A stretch of 64,000 bases of DNA from Laguncularia racemosa (taxonomy: Eukaryota; Streptophyta; Magnoliopsida; Myrtales; Combretaceae), in contig JBBMOL010000594.1 of assembly GCA_037954665.1 (NCBI GenBank), positions 1 to 64,000 on the forward strand, given 5' to 3'. How positions within the stretch are numbered: the first letter of the stretch is position 1; each line of letters opens with the position of its first letter. The notes under the pieces were generated by a model. The model worked only from the letters and a program-made list of their open reading frames with translations. It was not told the DNA's origin and made no database searches. Shown here piece after piece: positions 22,259 to 33,841 of the stretch. The translations under genes and the position numbers were made by a program.

Positions 22259-23377
22259 ATGTCATATGATAGTGTGAGTGGGTACATTGGCAATGAGGCC
22301 AATAGCCAAGTGGGTAGCAGACCAAGTCGTCAAAATACAAATGGAAGAACTCTAGATGAACAACTTCGGGACCTTAGCAAATTTGTTGCTACATTAGCAA
22401 CAAGGATTGATAGGATGACATTGCCACCACCACCTATGGTAAACCTTCAGGCGCCACCTAGAGTAAAAGGAGATTATCATGCTCTTAGGGAAGATAGAGA
22501 TGATAATTTTGGGCTTAATCCATACCCGGACAAGGAATTTAGACCACCTCGAGGGCCAGAGTGTGTGGAGCTACAGATGCCTTCATTTGATGGTACGGGT
22601 TCCACAGATGAATACCTAGACTGGGAGGACCAAATTGTGCAGACACAAGTATGCCAACCTTCAAAGGTTCTTGAGGGCTCTAGTGACACGAGCCAACCCT
22701 TAGAGCATAAAATTTGTCAGACACCGATGTGCCAACCTTTAGAGGATCCTGATGATCATAGTCAGATGAGCAGACCACTAGAGAGCCAGACTGTTCAGAG
22801 ACAATTATGTTCACCTTCAGAGGTTTCAGAGGGTAATGAGCAGTTAGACCAACCATTAGAAGACCATGAGGATCAGCAACATACAAATGAGTTAGAAAAA
22901 GAGGAAATAGTTTTAGTGGAACAGGTTGATACAGGGGAAACTTTAGTGGATAATGGGTCATTATTTGTGTTGCAGAAGAGATACATCCTGGAAATGGAGG
23001 AGAGAAAACAATCACCACCTGTAGTATTTCAGATATTGGGATTCTGCAGAGATACTTCTTCAGATGGATTACTAGGAGAAAACAAAGTCTCTATTGCATT
23101 TGATCTACTAGATTTGAGGACAAATCTTTTTGAGGCCCGAGGAAATGATAGGAATAAAAATCCAACAAGACCTATCATTAGGGCAAGAACTAAAGGATTT
23201 CGAATCTTGGCGATGAGGACACATTTTGAGCAAATTGACCCTGGAATTATTCATTTACTAACCTCTTTTATCTTATTTATGTATTTTATATTCCAACAGG
23301 AATACTTATCATGCTTTACAGGGCAATGGACAAACTCACTTAGACTCAGATTGTGGGTTATCCATGGACCGACCTGA
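22259..23377 (+). CDS. CRM-4 372-codon fusion ORF (gag N-terminus + Pro/Glu repeat + CR-like tail)
   Basis: Uninterrupted from ATG 22259 to TGA 23375-23377. Residues 1-125 match the family-1 gag N-terminus (MSYDSVSGYIGNEANSQ to STDEYLDWED). Residues about 126-225 are the Gln/Pro/Glu repeat region found after protease in CRM-3. Residues about 285-372 include DLRTNLFEARG, PTRPIIRARTKG and a hydrophobic stretch (LLTSFILFMYFIFQQ) encoded in the 3' LTR. Zinc knuckle, protease, RT and integrase are absent, removed by an internal deletion that keeps frame. It could encode a particle- or chromatin-associated remnant, or be an accidental frame; its openness while neighbours carry stops is notable. Confidence 0.8.
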   Translation: MSYDSVSGYIGNEANSQVGSRPSRQNTNGRTLDEQLRDLSKFVATLATRIDRMTLPPPPMVNLQAPPRVKGDYHALREDRDDNFGLNPYPDKEFRPPRGPECVELQMPSFDGTGSTDEYLDWEDQIVQTQVCQPSKVLEGSSDTSQPLEHKICQTPMCQPLEDPDDHSQMSRPLESQTVQRQLCSPSEVSEGNEQLDQPLEDHEDQQHTNELEKEEIVLVEQVDTGETLVDNGSLFVLQKRYILEMEERKQSPPVVFQILGFCRDTSSDGLLGENKVSIAFDLLDLRTNLFEARGNDRNKNPTRPIIRARTKGFRILAMRTHFEQIDPGIIHLLTSFILFMYFIFQQEYLSCFTGQWTNSLRLRLWVIHGPT

Positions 23378-24185
23378 ACCGGCGATGAGTTGAGCCGATG
23401 GCTCCTATAGAAGACCGGCATCATGAAGACCATTTATTTTATATATTTCTTCTTTTATGAACTATTTTAGTTATATTTTGGTTTTGGGACACTTTTATTT
23501 CCCTGTAACTTTCATTTAGGGTTAGCCACCTTAAAAGTGGCAAACTTGTAATTTTGAGCACTTTTTAACCCTAGAAGTAGCAAGTATAAATAATTGCTTA
23601 AGAGAGGGTTTGGAGGAGCTTATTTTTACAGAACATACAACTCCTTTCACGTGTGAATTAGGGTTCATACCTTGGTTCCAACTCTTATCAATTTCAATTC
23701 CAAGACTTGAAATTGTGGCGAGTGCAACAATTGGAATTTGTGAGTCATATCAATTCCTACTTGTTGTGTTTTCTTTTTCTTCTCTAGTGTGTAATATCTA
23801 GGGTTGGATTAGACCATTCTTGGTCAGATTTAAATCTTATTGTACATGAATTCATTTGATTATTTGAAAGAATTATCAAGTTTATTCAATTCATCATTAA
23901 GGATTTCTTTACTAGCGTGAATTTTCACCATTTGGAAAAGGGATCTTCCTTTACGGTTTTCTTTATCAATTGAGGCTTCATTTGCATGGATTATATGATA
24001 TTAGAGTGTTATTAGAAACCCTTTCCATCGTGGTATTCATATTATTTCATTGGTTGATTGAATTTCATCATTTCAACATTAGGGTTCATTAGAAAGGTGC
24101 CTTTTTGGGATCCGATTTTGCCTAGGCTTGAGATATCTTTTCTTAAGTCTTTTGAATGTGCTTTAAAGTGTGATTAGGCACATCA
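23146..24185 (+). repeat. 3' LTR of CRM-4
   Basis: Copy of 20097-21136 preceded by GAGGCCCGAGGAAA. Followed by TCCAA and the outer zinc knuckle. Confidence 0.92.
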
Positions 24186-24190
24186 TCCAA

Positions 24191-24966
24191 TGCTTCAAAT
24201 GTTTGGGTTTTAGACACTTGGCTACTCAATGTCCTAACAAAAGGGTGATGAGTGCTATGCAGGTGGAAAGTAAGGATGGTAAGGAAGAGATACTTAAGTC
24301 AAATGATTTGTCAACAATTCTAAAGGAGTATTATGTTGATCCAAATGTCGAGGCATATGAACATAAGGGAAATGATAAATATTTGGCTATTAATGTGTTG
24401 CGTAGGTTAATGACTACATTTCCAGATGTTGAGGACGTACAGAGGGAAAACCTATTCTATACTCCTTGTAGTGTTCAAGGTAATCTTTGTGCTCTTCTTA
24501 TTGATGGTGGTAATTTCACAAATGGAGTAGCTGCTGCAATAGTAAATAGATTGCAACTAGTCACTATTCCACATCCTAATCCCTATAAATTGCACTGGTT
24601 GAGTGAACAAGACAGTTTGTATATCACTTAGAGGGCTATGGTTCTAATCAACATAGGGGAGAACTACTAAGATGAAATTGTTTGTGATGTTCTTCCTACG
24701 TTCGCATCACATATACTACTAGTTAGACCTTGGTTATTTAATAGAAGAGTGCTGCATTATGGGTTTGGAAACACCTATATGTTTTAGAAAGATGGTGAAC
24801 AAGTTGTTTTGACTTCTATGTCACTAACTAAGGTATACAAATTCCAGGAACAGATCAATAAAAATACTAGAAAGAAGTCTTTATTATTAGGGTGGAAGGA
24901 ACTGGAAGGCAACTTGAGTAGAGTGAAACAGTCATAGGAAATTCAAACGCTTTATTAAAAGAGTTC
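24191..24966 (+). pseudogene. CRM-O1 zinc knuckle and protease
   Basis: CFKCLGFRHLATQC (CCHC) opens the segment directly after the TCCAA duplication. An acidic spacer follows, then QRENLFYTPC and the retropepsin motif LLIDGGNFTN (altered from DGGSCTN). Stop at 24629-24631 and further stops after it. It is cut at about 24966 by the Harbinger element, where a TAA triplet flanks both sides. Confidence 0.8.
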
Positions 24967-24969
24967 TAA

Positions 24970-25430
24970 CCATGCGTTTGGTTAGCATTAGAATTCGGTA
25001 CTGGACAAGACAAAATTTTTTGTCCTTCGTTTGGTTGCCATCCATGAAGAAAGTACTGGACAAAACATTAATATAATACTGCATAAAATCATATATATTT
25101 GTATCATGTGTAATTCGATACAAAAAATCCGGTAGTGGATAAAAACCCTATTTTTGCGAAATTCCCAATTTGGCCTTCATCCTTCTCGTGTTAATCAGCT
25201 GCCCCTTCTACTTTCCTTTCCTTCTTTTTGAAATTTTTTTCCCGTAGCGCCACACCTACTTCGGAATGAGGAAGTACAAGAGCTCATCAGCGCCGCTCCT
25301 TCACTGACACTCGTCGTGTAATCGGCTGCAAGTTCGACCATCACTGTTGTCAAGCCAGAAGTCGCCATCAGGTTCGTATGGTTCCATTTCTTCTCAATTT
25401 CTTGCTTCCTTTTTTAATGCATTGTGATTG
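24970..25430 (+). other. Left end and probable untranslated first exon of the Harbinger element
   Basis: Subterminal TACTGGACA repeats (near 25001 and 25054) are followed by a GC-richer stretch (about 25230-25372) ending CATCAG/GTTCGT, a plausible splice donor. No coding frame. The stretch 25431-26058 beyond it holds no recognisable gene; a block near 25715-25830 looks like a small repeat with inverted ends (GTAGAACCAGGA and, inverted, GTAGAGCCAAGG). Confidence 0.4.
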
Positions 25431-26058
25431 TTTAGGGTTCGTCTGGTTGTCCTTTGGTGTTCAAATGATCTTGCTACAAAATTTTCTACCAAAAGTATCT
25501 TATCAATAGCTAGTTTTGGCATCGTGGAGGACCCATCTTTCTTTATACTGGAAATAAAGGGAACATCGAATGGTTTGCTACAAATGTTGGGTTTTTGCTT
25601 GACATTGCACTAAAGTTCCATGCCTTATTATTTCATCAACAGTTTCTCTTTGGTTAGGATAGTCTCATTTATGAATCTTTTGAGGATTGGTAAAAGAGTT
25701 TACAATATTTGCAAGCAGTGGTAGAACCAGGATTTCATTCAAGGGGCATGTTGTAAGGTAAAAATTACAAAGTGTGGTCACTCGCTTGGACCCAGACCCC
25801 TTGGCTCTACTTCTGGTTGCAAAATAATTCTAGCCCATGTTAACATTTTGGATAAGTGAATTAAGAGATTTTCAACTTACTTTATATATGTGCCTTCATT
25901 CATATGAAGGTTGTCTTTAATTACTCGAGATTTCTTCCTGATCTCTAGGTGTATTTTGATAAGGGGGTATATGGACAGAGGTTTCGCGTGGTGATTGAAA
26001 TTGAGGATTAGGTTGTCTTTAACGTTTTGTAATGGATGTCCATTTGTGTATATTTCAG

Positions 26059-26238
26059 CATAGGTATTATGGAGATTCTAAGCCATTTGGGAAGGAATCA
26101 TACAAGTCTACTGAGAGAGTAGGGTATTTGAATTCACAGCAAGCATTGGCAGATTTTAATGTTCTCATAAAGAGTTTAAAGCAGAATTTATCTTCTGAAG
26201 CATCTCCTCTTGTGGTGTTTGGAGGGTCTTATGGAGGA
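26059..26238 (+). pseudogene. Captured exon of an S28 serine carboxypeptidase (Pro-X carboxypeptidase-like)
   Basis: Directly after an acceptor-like TATTTCAG, 60 codons read HRYYGDSKPFG, then GYLNSQQALADF, then SPLVVFGGSYGG. This is the conserved nucleophile region of peptidase family S28, which removes C-terminal residues after proline; the Ser of GGSYGG is the catalytic one. Homology stops at GGSYGG, after which the frame runs out within five codons. It is an isolated fragment inside a DNA transposon, so probably transduplicated host sequence. The parent locus is not in this window. Confidence 0.7.
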
Positions 26239-26269
26239 AGTGAGAGATCACAACTCTAGATTTTTTTTT

Positions 26270-27477
26270 TGGTTCTTGCATGGTGTATATAAGATGAATT
26301 GTTGAGGGCTTACCTATGGGACATGATTTAAGGGATAGAGAAGGTAAGTCTAGAAATTCAACAATATAAGAATTGGATGATCCAACTATAGTTTGAACAT
26401 GCCATTGGTGTGTAGATGAGTAATGTTTAAGCTTTTTAGCTTGCATTATAGATCTGCCTTCATTCATATTAAGGTAATGATAAAGATTGATACTGTTATA
26501 GATCCCAAACTTGATGTGATTAGCGAAAGAAGAGGGAACTGGTGATGGAGGTAATGATAAAGATTGATGTTGTTATGGGGTGACGGATGATAGTTAGTTT
26601 TTTATGGTTGAGATAAATTTTGAACGTATAATTTAAGTTTTAATGGTTTGAATAGACCATTGGTTGTTGTGGGAAGGGAAGAGGGTGAACTGTAAAGTGA
26701 CATCTTGTGTGGTTATTTTAAGTTAACTATGGTGTTACTGCCAGTCAAACTTTACATGAGATAGTGTTCGAGGGATGAGAAGTAGGGCTGCTAACCATCT
26801 CTCTCTCTCTCTCTCTATTTAGTGACCTAGTCAGAGGAGGATGAATGATTGGGTGAGTATACGAGATGTCTAGGTGAGGTTTGCTTATGGGGGGGGTATG
26901 TAAGTTGCTTCAAAGGCACTTTGTTGGAAGCCTCTAGTAGCTATTTGTGGAGCCGACAGGCCAAATTCGTTGAAATTAGCCTCCATTGAGGAAGAGCGAG
27001 AGGGTGACATGTTACTTGTTGAACCTTTACCATTAGACACAACTTTGGTGAGATCTACTCTAAGCCAAGATTCGAACTTTAGATGCTCGCCTTCATTATT
27101 GAAGCTAGTAGTTAAGTGTCTTAGTTTCCCACATTTAAAATAAATGTTTAGAAGTTTTTCATATTTAAATTGTACAAAGTATCTCTACGCTTTATTCCTA
27201 CTAACCCACATGCTTGCTTCCAATCAATATTAACTCTTACTCTTAAAAAACCTCACATGGCTCCCCTTTAAATTACATGTTCGTATAAATCTTCACGGCA
27301 AGTTCCTCTTACACCTTAAATTTGAAGACAACTATGATGCTATATGTTTTTGCTACCCTTATTAAATTTAGATTATGTAGCATATGATGTTTTCCATTAT
27401 GTTTTGTATTATGAAAATGATCTTTGGATCCCTAACGTTACACTCATGGGTCTTTCCTTCGATATGTCATATAGATC
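26270..27477 (+). other. Harbinger interior without recognisable gene
   Basis: AT-rich sequence between the captured exon and the transposase. It contains a (CT)n run at about 26798-26816 and a G run near 26890. No frame above background. Confidence 0.5.
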
Positions 27478-28864
27478 ATGGATCATCATGGATTTCTGAT
27501 TTGTTTTCTTAGATGGAGAGTCTATATCAATATGCTTGCAATGGTGGCCGCTGGTTTCTATTATATGAACTTTTTTTTTAATAGGAGTGTAGAGAGGGGT
27601 GTATTGAATGAGCGAGCATTAGCTGGATATGAAACGCATCGAGTGGTGATTGATTCACTCATTAATGGAAGTGATACAAATTGTTTATGGGAATTAAGGA
27701 TGTGTAGGAATAGTTTTGCACATCTTTGTGAACTCATTAGGGTATGAGGGGGAATATATTATAATGGAAGAGCAACGATTGAAGAACAAGTTGTGATTTT
27801 TGTTAACATCCTTGCACATCATATAAAAAACAGGAGTATCCAAGTCAAATTTCGTAGATCAGGTGAGACTGTTAGTAGAAATTGCCATCAAGTGTTAGCT
27901 GCTGTGTTAAGGTTACAAGATATCTTACTTGCAAAACCCAATCCAGTACCAGAAGATTGCATTAACGAACGATGGAAATGGTTTAAGGTAATATAAAAAA
28001 TCTTTTAGGTACCTTTAGTTAATCGACGATGGCCATGATTACATATAATACAATATAAACTTTTTTTGTTTGTTTGGGAACATATTAGGATTGCCTTGGA
28101 GCATTAGATGGTACCTACATTGCAGTTATGATACCAGTTATAGATAGAATTAGGTATCGAGCAAGGAAAGGGCATCTTGCAACGAATGTCATCGGTGTAT
28201 ATGATCGTGACATGAAACTTATCTATATATTGGCTGGTTAGGAAGGGTCTACATCAGATTCTAGAGTATTATGTGATGCAGTCATTCGATCAAATGGAAT
28301 GAGAGTTGCACTTGGTAAGCACTTTAAAAAAGAAAATTGTTTTCATTTTATCTATTCAATTGAAACTTTTGATGTAAATTTATGTCGTTACATTTCGTTT
28401 TAGGTTCATATTATCTAGTGGATGGTGGATATTCTAATGTACTAGGATTCCTTTCCCCTTTTAGAGGGAGGCGTTATCACATTCAAGAGTGGGCTACAAG
28501 TCATTGTAGGCTTCAAAATCATGAGGAATTATTTAACTATAGACATGCAAGGGCAAGAAATGTTGTAGAGAGATGTTTTGGAATTTTGAAGAAACGATGG
28601 GGTATTCTAAGGACTCCATCATTTTATCCCATCAAAATGCAATGTCAAATGATTCTAGCTTGTTGTCTATTATATAACTTCATTCAAATGTACATGCCAC
28701 TAGACCCATTGGAGCACGTTGTAATTGAAGGTGATGAAGTTCCAATTGGAGAAAATGGAATTGATGCAATTGAAATGATAGAACCTACTGAGGCATGGAC
28801 TAAGATGAGGAATACCTTAGCACAAAAGATGTACGATGAATGGAGGGCACGTCTTACGAACTAG
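27478..28864 (+). pseudogene. PIF/Harbinger transposase (DDE_Tnp_4 type), three exons, two nonsense codons
   Basis: Inferred exons 27478-27987, 28089-28314 and 28404-28864 have GT...AG junctions (AAG/GTAATA, TTAG/GATTGC, CTTG/GTAAGC, TTTTAG/GTTCA). Conserved blocks: ILAHHIKNRSIQVKF with SGETVSRN; CLGALDGTYI (first catalytic Asp); YYLVDGGYSN (second Asp); NVVERCFGILKKRWGIL (catalytic Glu). The triad is intact, but TGA follows the first hydrophobic block (27745-27747) and TAG replaces the usual Trp in AGWEGS (28240-28242). It would catalyse cut-and-paste transposition; this copy is dead unless those stops are bypassed. Confidence 0.88.
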
Positions 28865-29293
28865 AATGTCACTAATTGTTGTACTTTCTTTAATTATGTA
28901 TCTTGGATCAGTGTCACTAGTGATTTTTTGTTAATTATATATTATTGAAATCATTTGGTTGTTGAATTTTCAATTTTATGTTGTGATGTAAATTGAAATA
29001 TTTTATCCACTTTTTGTATGCATGACTTGCATTTTATTTGTTTGCTTTTTGCCTTACATTATGGATTTGTTTACAGTCATGGATAGTAGAGATAAAAAAA
29101 CTAGACATTCCTGGAGCCAAGTTGAGGAAGAAACGTTATTGATAGTGTTGGAGGAGTTAGTAGTTGAAGGATACAAAGGAGAAAATGGCACTTTTAAGAA
29201 TGGGGCTCATGAAGAAGCTTTAAAAAGGATGAAAAGTCACATTCCAAAAATGAATCTCAATGTCAAACAAATTGTTAAGAAAATGAAGAGGTG

Positions 29294-30199
29294 TGATACG
29301 AACCACGCCAACCCGTGACGAAACCCAATAACAATACGTTCGGAAATTCGTTGCCTAAGACGCCCAAACACCTAAAGTGGAAACCGCGACCCGTTGTCTA
29401 TAAGCGAGACAAGAACCTTGGTATAAAAGTGAAGACGCCACAATCGGGATGGAAAAACCGATTGATAAGTCGGGATGAACGCCACGGAAATCAATCCGAT
29501 AAGTTCGAATTAAGTTCTTGAAGAACCAAGAGAGGTGCCTCTCAAAAGTGTTTAATGTTCAATGATGTCTTATCTAAGTTGCTCTAAACCCTAGGAGCTT
29601 TTATACTAGGGTTACAATTCGTGTAAAAACAAGTCCAAAACGACGTAGTTTAGTTAAGTGACATAAAAACGCGAAACAGAACAAGCTGGCCGACAGGGGA
29701 TACACGGCCTGTGTACACGCCCGTGTACTTTGGCCGTGTACTTGTCTATGCAACTTCTGGCAACATACACGCCCGTGTACTTTGACTGTGTATCTGTCTG
29801 TGCAACTTCTGGCAACATACACGCCCGTGTACTTTAGCCGTGTATCTTTCTGTGGATTTGCTTGACTCCATACACGGCCGTGCCTTTTAACCGTGTATCT
29901 AGCCGTGTATGATTCTAGGCAATCTTGAGAGTCCTACACGGCCGTGCCTTGAAAGTACACGCCCTCTTCAACCCGTGTCCAGTATAACTTGTACAAAAGC
30001 AAGGGTCTTCCAATGGTTGTTCCAATCCGTTCCAACTCCATGATTGCTCCAATCCTTTCCGGCTTCATGGACAACCTTTATTAACCCGTTAAGTGCTTCC
30101 TTGAATCGTTTTGCTCGATTTCTTATGATCGGTCCAGGCAGCACTTCAAGAGGATCCACATTTCTTCTTCCGGCTTGGCTCTCATCCCGGATCTCATCA
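29294..30199 (-). repeat. 3' LTR of CRM-5
   Basis: Starts (minus strand) TGATGAGATCC after the polypurine tract CAAGAGGAGGGGAA (30200-30213) and ends CGTATCA. Palindrome cluster at 29697-29950 built of about 52-bp units; the TATA box lies near 29597-29605 between CCCTAG and CTAGGG. Confidence 0.92.
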
Positions 30200-32106
30200 T
30201 TCCCCTCCTCTTGAAAAGGATTTGTCCTCAAATCATTTCCTGCATCAAATGGACTTAGATCAATAACATTAAACGTGACACTTACTGGATACTTACCTGG
30301 TAAATCTTTCTTGTATGCTATATCATGGATGTATTCAAGAATTTGAATTGGTCCATCGCCTCTAAGAAGTAATTTAGATCTACGCTGTACGAGAATCCAC
30401 TCTTTATGCATGTGAACCCAAATCCAATCTCCAGGTTCAAAAACAGCTTGTCGATAACCCTTGTTGGCTTGTTTCACATACTGCTCAGTTCTTCGCTCAA
30501 TGTTTAGCCTTCTCAAGAAATCTGCCTTAAAATCAGCTTCAAAACTCACAAACATGTTAGGTTGTAATGGCAATAAATAAATAGTAACCAATGGATTAAA
30601 ACCATACACAATCTCAGATGGTGAACAATGAATAATGCTATTTAAAGCCCTATTACATGCAAACTCCACAAATGGCAGGCAATCCTTCCAAGTCTTTATG
30701 TTCTTCTCTATGATTGCCCCTAACAATTGAATTAATGTCCTATTAACCACATCAATTTGCCCATCAGTTTGTAGGTGACAGATAGTTGAAAACATCCATT
30801 TAGTTCCAAACTTTTCCCACAATACTCTCCAATAATGACTCGAAATCTTTACATCCCGATCACTTACAATGTTACTAGGTATACCATGCAGACGCAATAC
30901 CTTTCTAAAGAACAATTCAACAATGTGTATAGCATCATCAGTTTTATGACTAGGAATGAAATGAACCATTTTAAAAATCCTATCCACAATCACAAAATTA
31001 GAATCTCGACCATGCTTAGGCCTAGATAATCCTAACACAAAATCTATGGAAATATCTATCCAAGGCTCATGAGGAATGACACTATACTCATATAACCAAT
31101 CTAAGAAGTCATCTAAATGATGAATGGGATGACAATACTTTACCGTGATGTTGTTGATGGCGCGACAGTCAACACACATTCTCCATGATCCATCCTTCTT
31201 AGGCACCAAAATCACAGGCACTGCACATGGACTCATCCCTTCTCTCACGTATCCCTTCTCCATTAATTCATCAAACGGCCTTTGGAGTTCCTTCGGAAAG
31301 ACATCTTCAAAGTCCTGCACAAGAGACACAACCACACTAGGCAAAGCATTAGATAATTCGTTAGTAATCAAATATGTTTCCTTGAAAACCAGCAACAACA
31401 TAGGTTGCCTCATCACTAACGCTCTCCTTACTACACTCGCTCTTGCCACACAACTCTCCTTTTGCAAGGCTGCCCTCTCCTTTTCACTCACCACCAAAGT
31501 TGATCCCCCTTCAACTTGGCCTCTCACACTCTTTCCAGCCTTCCTCTCTTTTTCCTTTTGATCTTGACTTTTATATTCCTTTTTCTTCTCATTATCTTTT
31601 GCTCTCTCACTCTCACTCTGCTTTTCACTCACCTTGTGTTTCGCAAATGACTGTTGTAGCTGCAACTGATCCTCATACACTTGTTTAGGTGTTAAAGGTT
31701 TAAGATTAAAAGTTTTTCCTTGGTGAACAAGCGTATACTTGTTAGAAAAGCCATCATGAACAACCTTCCTATCAAATTGCCATGGCCTCTCCAACAACAC
31801 ATGACATGCTTGCATTGGCACTACATCACATAACACCTCATCCTCATACCTACCAATGCGAAAACCAATCAAGGCTTGCTTACTCACCTTAGTCTCACCA
31901 CTATCATTCAACCACTGCAATTTATATGGACTAGGGTGTCTAACAGTTTTGAGCCCCAGCCTCTCAACAATAAAATTGCTCACTACATTGGTGCAACTCC
32001 CTCCATCAATGATCAAACTACAAATGTGATCTCCTAAATAACATCTAGTATGGAATATATTTTCTCTTTGCACCTCCTCTTCTTCCTTCACCTGCACATT
32101 CAGCGC
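29968..32106 (-). pseudogene. CRM-5 protease - truncated RT - integrase - CR tail
   Basis: One open minus-strand frame of about 710 codons follows the gag nonsense codon. Retropepsin IIDGGSCTN near residue 31; a Lys/Glu/Ser-rich linker (160-190); RT only to AINNITVKYCHP, then an in-frame jump (about 31077-31110) into integrase at YSVIPHEPW. YFDD, RNase H and the HHCC finger are gone. A second in-frame deletion removes the block before LQRPFDELMEKG that CRM-6 keeps. Integrase core: DISIDFV, VSDRD, TDGQIDVVNRT, so the catalytic Glu is Asp here. Tail: GPIIRNRAKRFKEALNGL, ending in the 3' LTR. It cannot reverse-transcribe itself. Confidence 0.9.
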
Positions 32107-33318
32107 TCACTTCACTACTGCCACTAGCCTTCCCATTGCAGGCTCCTCATCATCACTAACATCCTCTAATGGTGGCATATCATCTTCTTCACTATCCCCC
32201 TCAGTCTCATACCCACCATCATCACGCAAAATCATCACACGCCTATTTGGACATTGACTAGCAATATGGCCTCTACCTTGACATTTAAAGCATCTAATGT
32301 CACGATTTCTAGAAGTAGAAGATTTAGGGTTACCTTGATTACCAGGAGTAGAACCCGCTTGCCTCAGCTCCCCTTTTGGTTTGGTAGGTAAAGGCTTTTC
32401 TTCCTTCTTCCATTGATTAGTCTTCCAAGTGGATGAACCATTACCCTGTTGAAATCGTGCACTACTACTACCCTTCCGCTTGTGCTGGTTCTCAACCTTT
32501 ATAGCCATGTGAACCATATCCTCCAATTCTACATAATGCTGCAATTCAACCACATTTTGGATTTCTCTATTCAACCCAGCAAGGAATCTAGCCATTGTAG
32601 CCTCTCTATCCTCTTCTACATTCGCCCTAATCATAGTGACTTCCATCTCCTTGAAGTACTCATCTACACTTCGGCTTCCCTGCCTCAGAGTTTGCAACTT
32701 GTTGTGTAATTCACGATAGTAATACGCAGGTATAAACCGTTTTCTCATCACTCTTTTCATCTCTTCCCAAGACTCAATAGGTGGCTCACCACTCCTTCTA
32801 TTCAACATTAATTGATCCCACCACACTATAGCATAATCTGAAAATTCAATGGCAGCAAGTTTCACCTTCTTTCTCCCACTATAGTTGTAACAATCAAACA
32901 CCATCTCCACCTTTTTCTCCCATTCTAAATACGCCTCGGGATCATTCTTCCCTTGGAAAGGAGGAATCTTCATCTTTATGCTACTCAATTGATCATCCTC
33001 TCTATTCCTATCTCCTCTATCTTCCCAATTTCTAGTCCCTCTATTCCGACCACTATAACCTCTATAACTCTCAACAGAAGGCTCATCAAAGTCATCACCC
33101 GACATTTCATCTCCACCCCTCGGTACTCTCCTAGAACGACTCTCCCTCTTATGCCCTTGGAATACGTTTGTGGATTGCTCTAGTCTTTGCTCCACCGTCT
33201 CATGAATTTGTTCCATTCCTTCTTGGAACATCCTCTTCATTTCTCCCCTCAACGCCTCAATTACTAACCTAGCATCAAACCTTCCCCTCTCACCTTCCGG
33301 AGAATGTTGTCTCGACAT
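32107..33318 (-). pseudogene. gag: CRM-5 gag, open for 403 codons
   Basis: ATG at 33318 (MSRQHSPEGERGRF). Arg/Asp-rich N-terminus, capsid core (KIPPFQGKNDPEAYLEWEKKVEMV as separate conserved blocks; YAIVWWDQL; ELEDMVHMAIKVE), zinc knuckle CFKCQGRGHIASQC at 32251-32292, then an acidic stretch. TGA at 32107-32109 replaces an Arg codon and separates gag from the pol frame, which is otherwise the same frame. It is the best-preserved gag in the window. Family-2 gag and pol are a single frame, so the TGA is either a disabling mutation or, less likely, a read-through point. Confidence 0.9.
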
Positions 33319-33826
33319 AGTTCCTGCAGAAAAAGATTAGTACAACACAAATATATATATGATCAAACCTCACGATACACTCCCTTACGTGTTTCGCTCA
33401 AATGATGATATCACACAGTCACTCGTGTATTCTCACAAACAACGATGATATCACTCACCAATTTCCTCTTCTCAATTCTCTTGGAATTAACCCGAACTAC
33501 ATCAATTTCCTTCCGCAGAATTCAAAACCAACTCTAGGGTTCGTAAAATTTTCCTCTATTTTTCTATCCGAATTTTTTTTTTGTCTCTGTTTTTTTTTTT
33601 TTTTGGCTTTTGATCACGTTTCTCTTTTCTTTTCTTTTCCCTTCTTTTTTTTTTTTTGGTCGTGATTTTTTACTCTTTTTTTTTTTTTACAATCGACTAG
33701 TAAATACTACACTATCAAAAGACAATTAATATTGTGGAATTGAACACGATAATTGATATGAACGATTGGAGTTAGGGTTTTTTATATTACCTTCCTCAAC
33801 CGAACTTGATGTTTTGACAAACCTAA
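33319..33826 (-). other. Leader of CRM-5
   Basis: Untranslated, with long T homopolymers on the plus strand (33569-33688) that are longer than in CRM-6. No gene seen. Confidence 0.7.
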
Positions 33827-33838
33827 GCTCTGATACCA
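33827..33838 (-). other. Primer-binding site of CRM-5
   Basis: GCTCTGATACCA on the plus strand is the complement of TGGTATCAGAGC; three bases separate it from the 5' LTR. Confidence 0.9.
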
Positions 33839-33841
33839 AAC

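Larger units (their letters stand above)
20097..24185 (+). mobile_element. CRM-4, short non-autonomous family-1 CRM with an intact ORF
   Basis: Two 1040-bp LTRs (20097-21136, 23146-24185) enclose 2.0 kb. Target duplication TCCAA is at 20092-20096 and 24186-24190. PBS, leader and one open reading frame are intact, and RT and integrase are absent. About 14 LTR differences by eye (about 1.3 percent) indicate recent mobilisation, necessarily in trans. Confidence 0.94.

Noticed and set aside
25715..25830. MITE inside the Harbinger element
   Set aside because: Imperfect inverted ends (GTAGAACCAGGA / GTAGAGCCAAGG) are suggestive, but no target duplication could be read.
26798..26816. (CT)n run as a regulatory element
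   Set aside because: A simple microsatellite in transposon interior; no supporting context.
32107..32109. TGA between gag and pol of CRM-5 as a programmed read-through signal
   Set aside because: CRM-6 has an Arg codon there and no stop, so this is most simply a private nonsense mutation.
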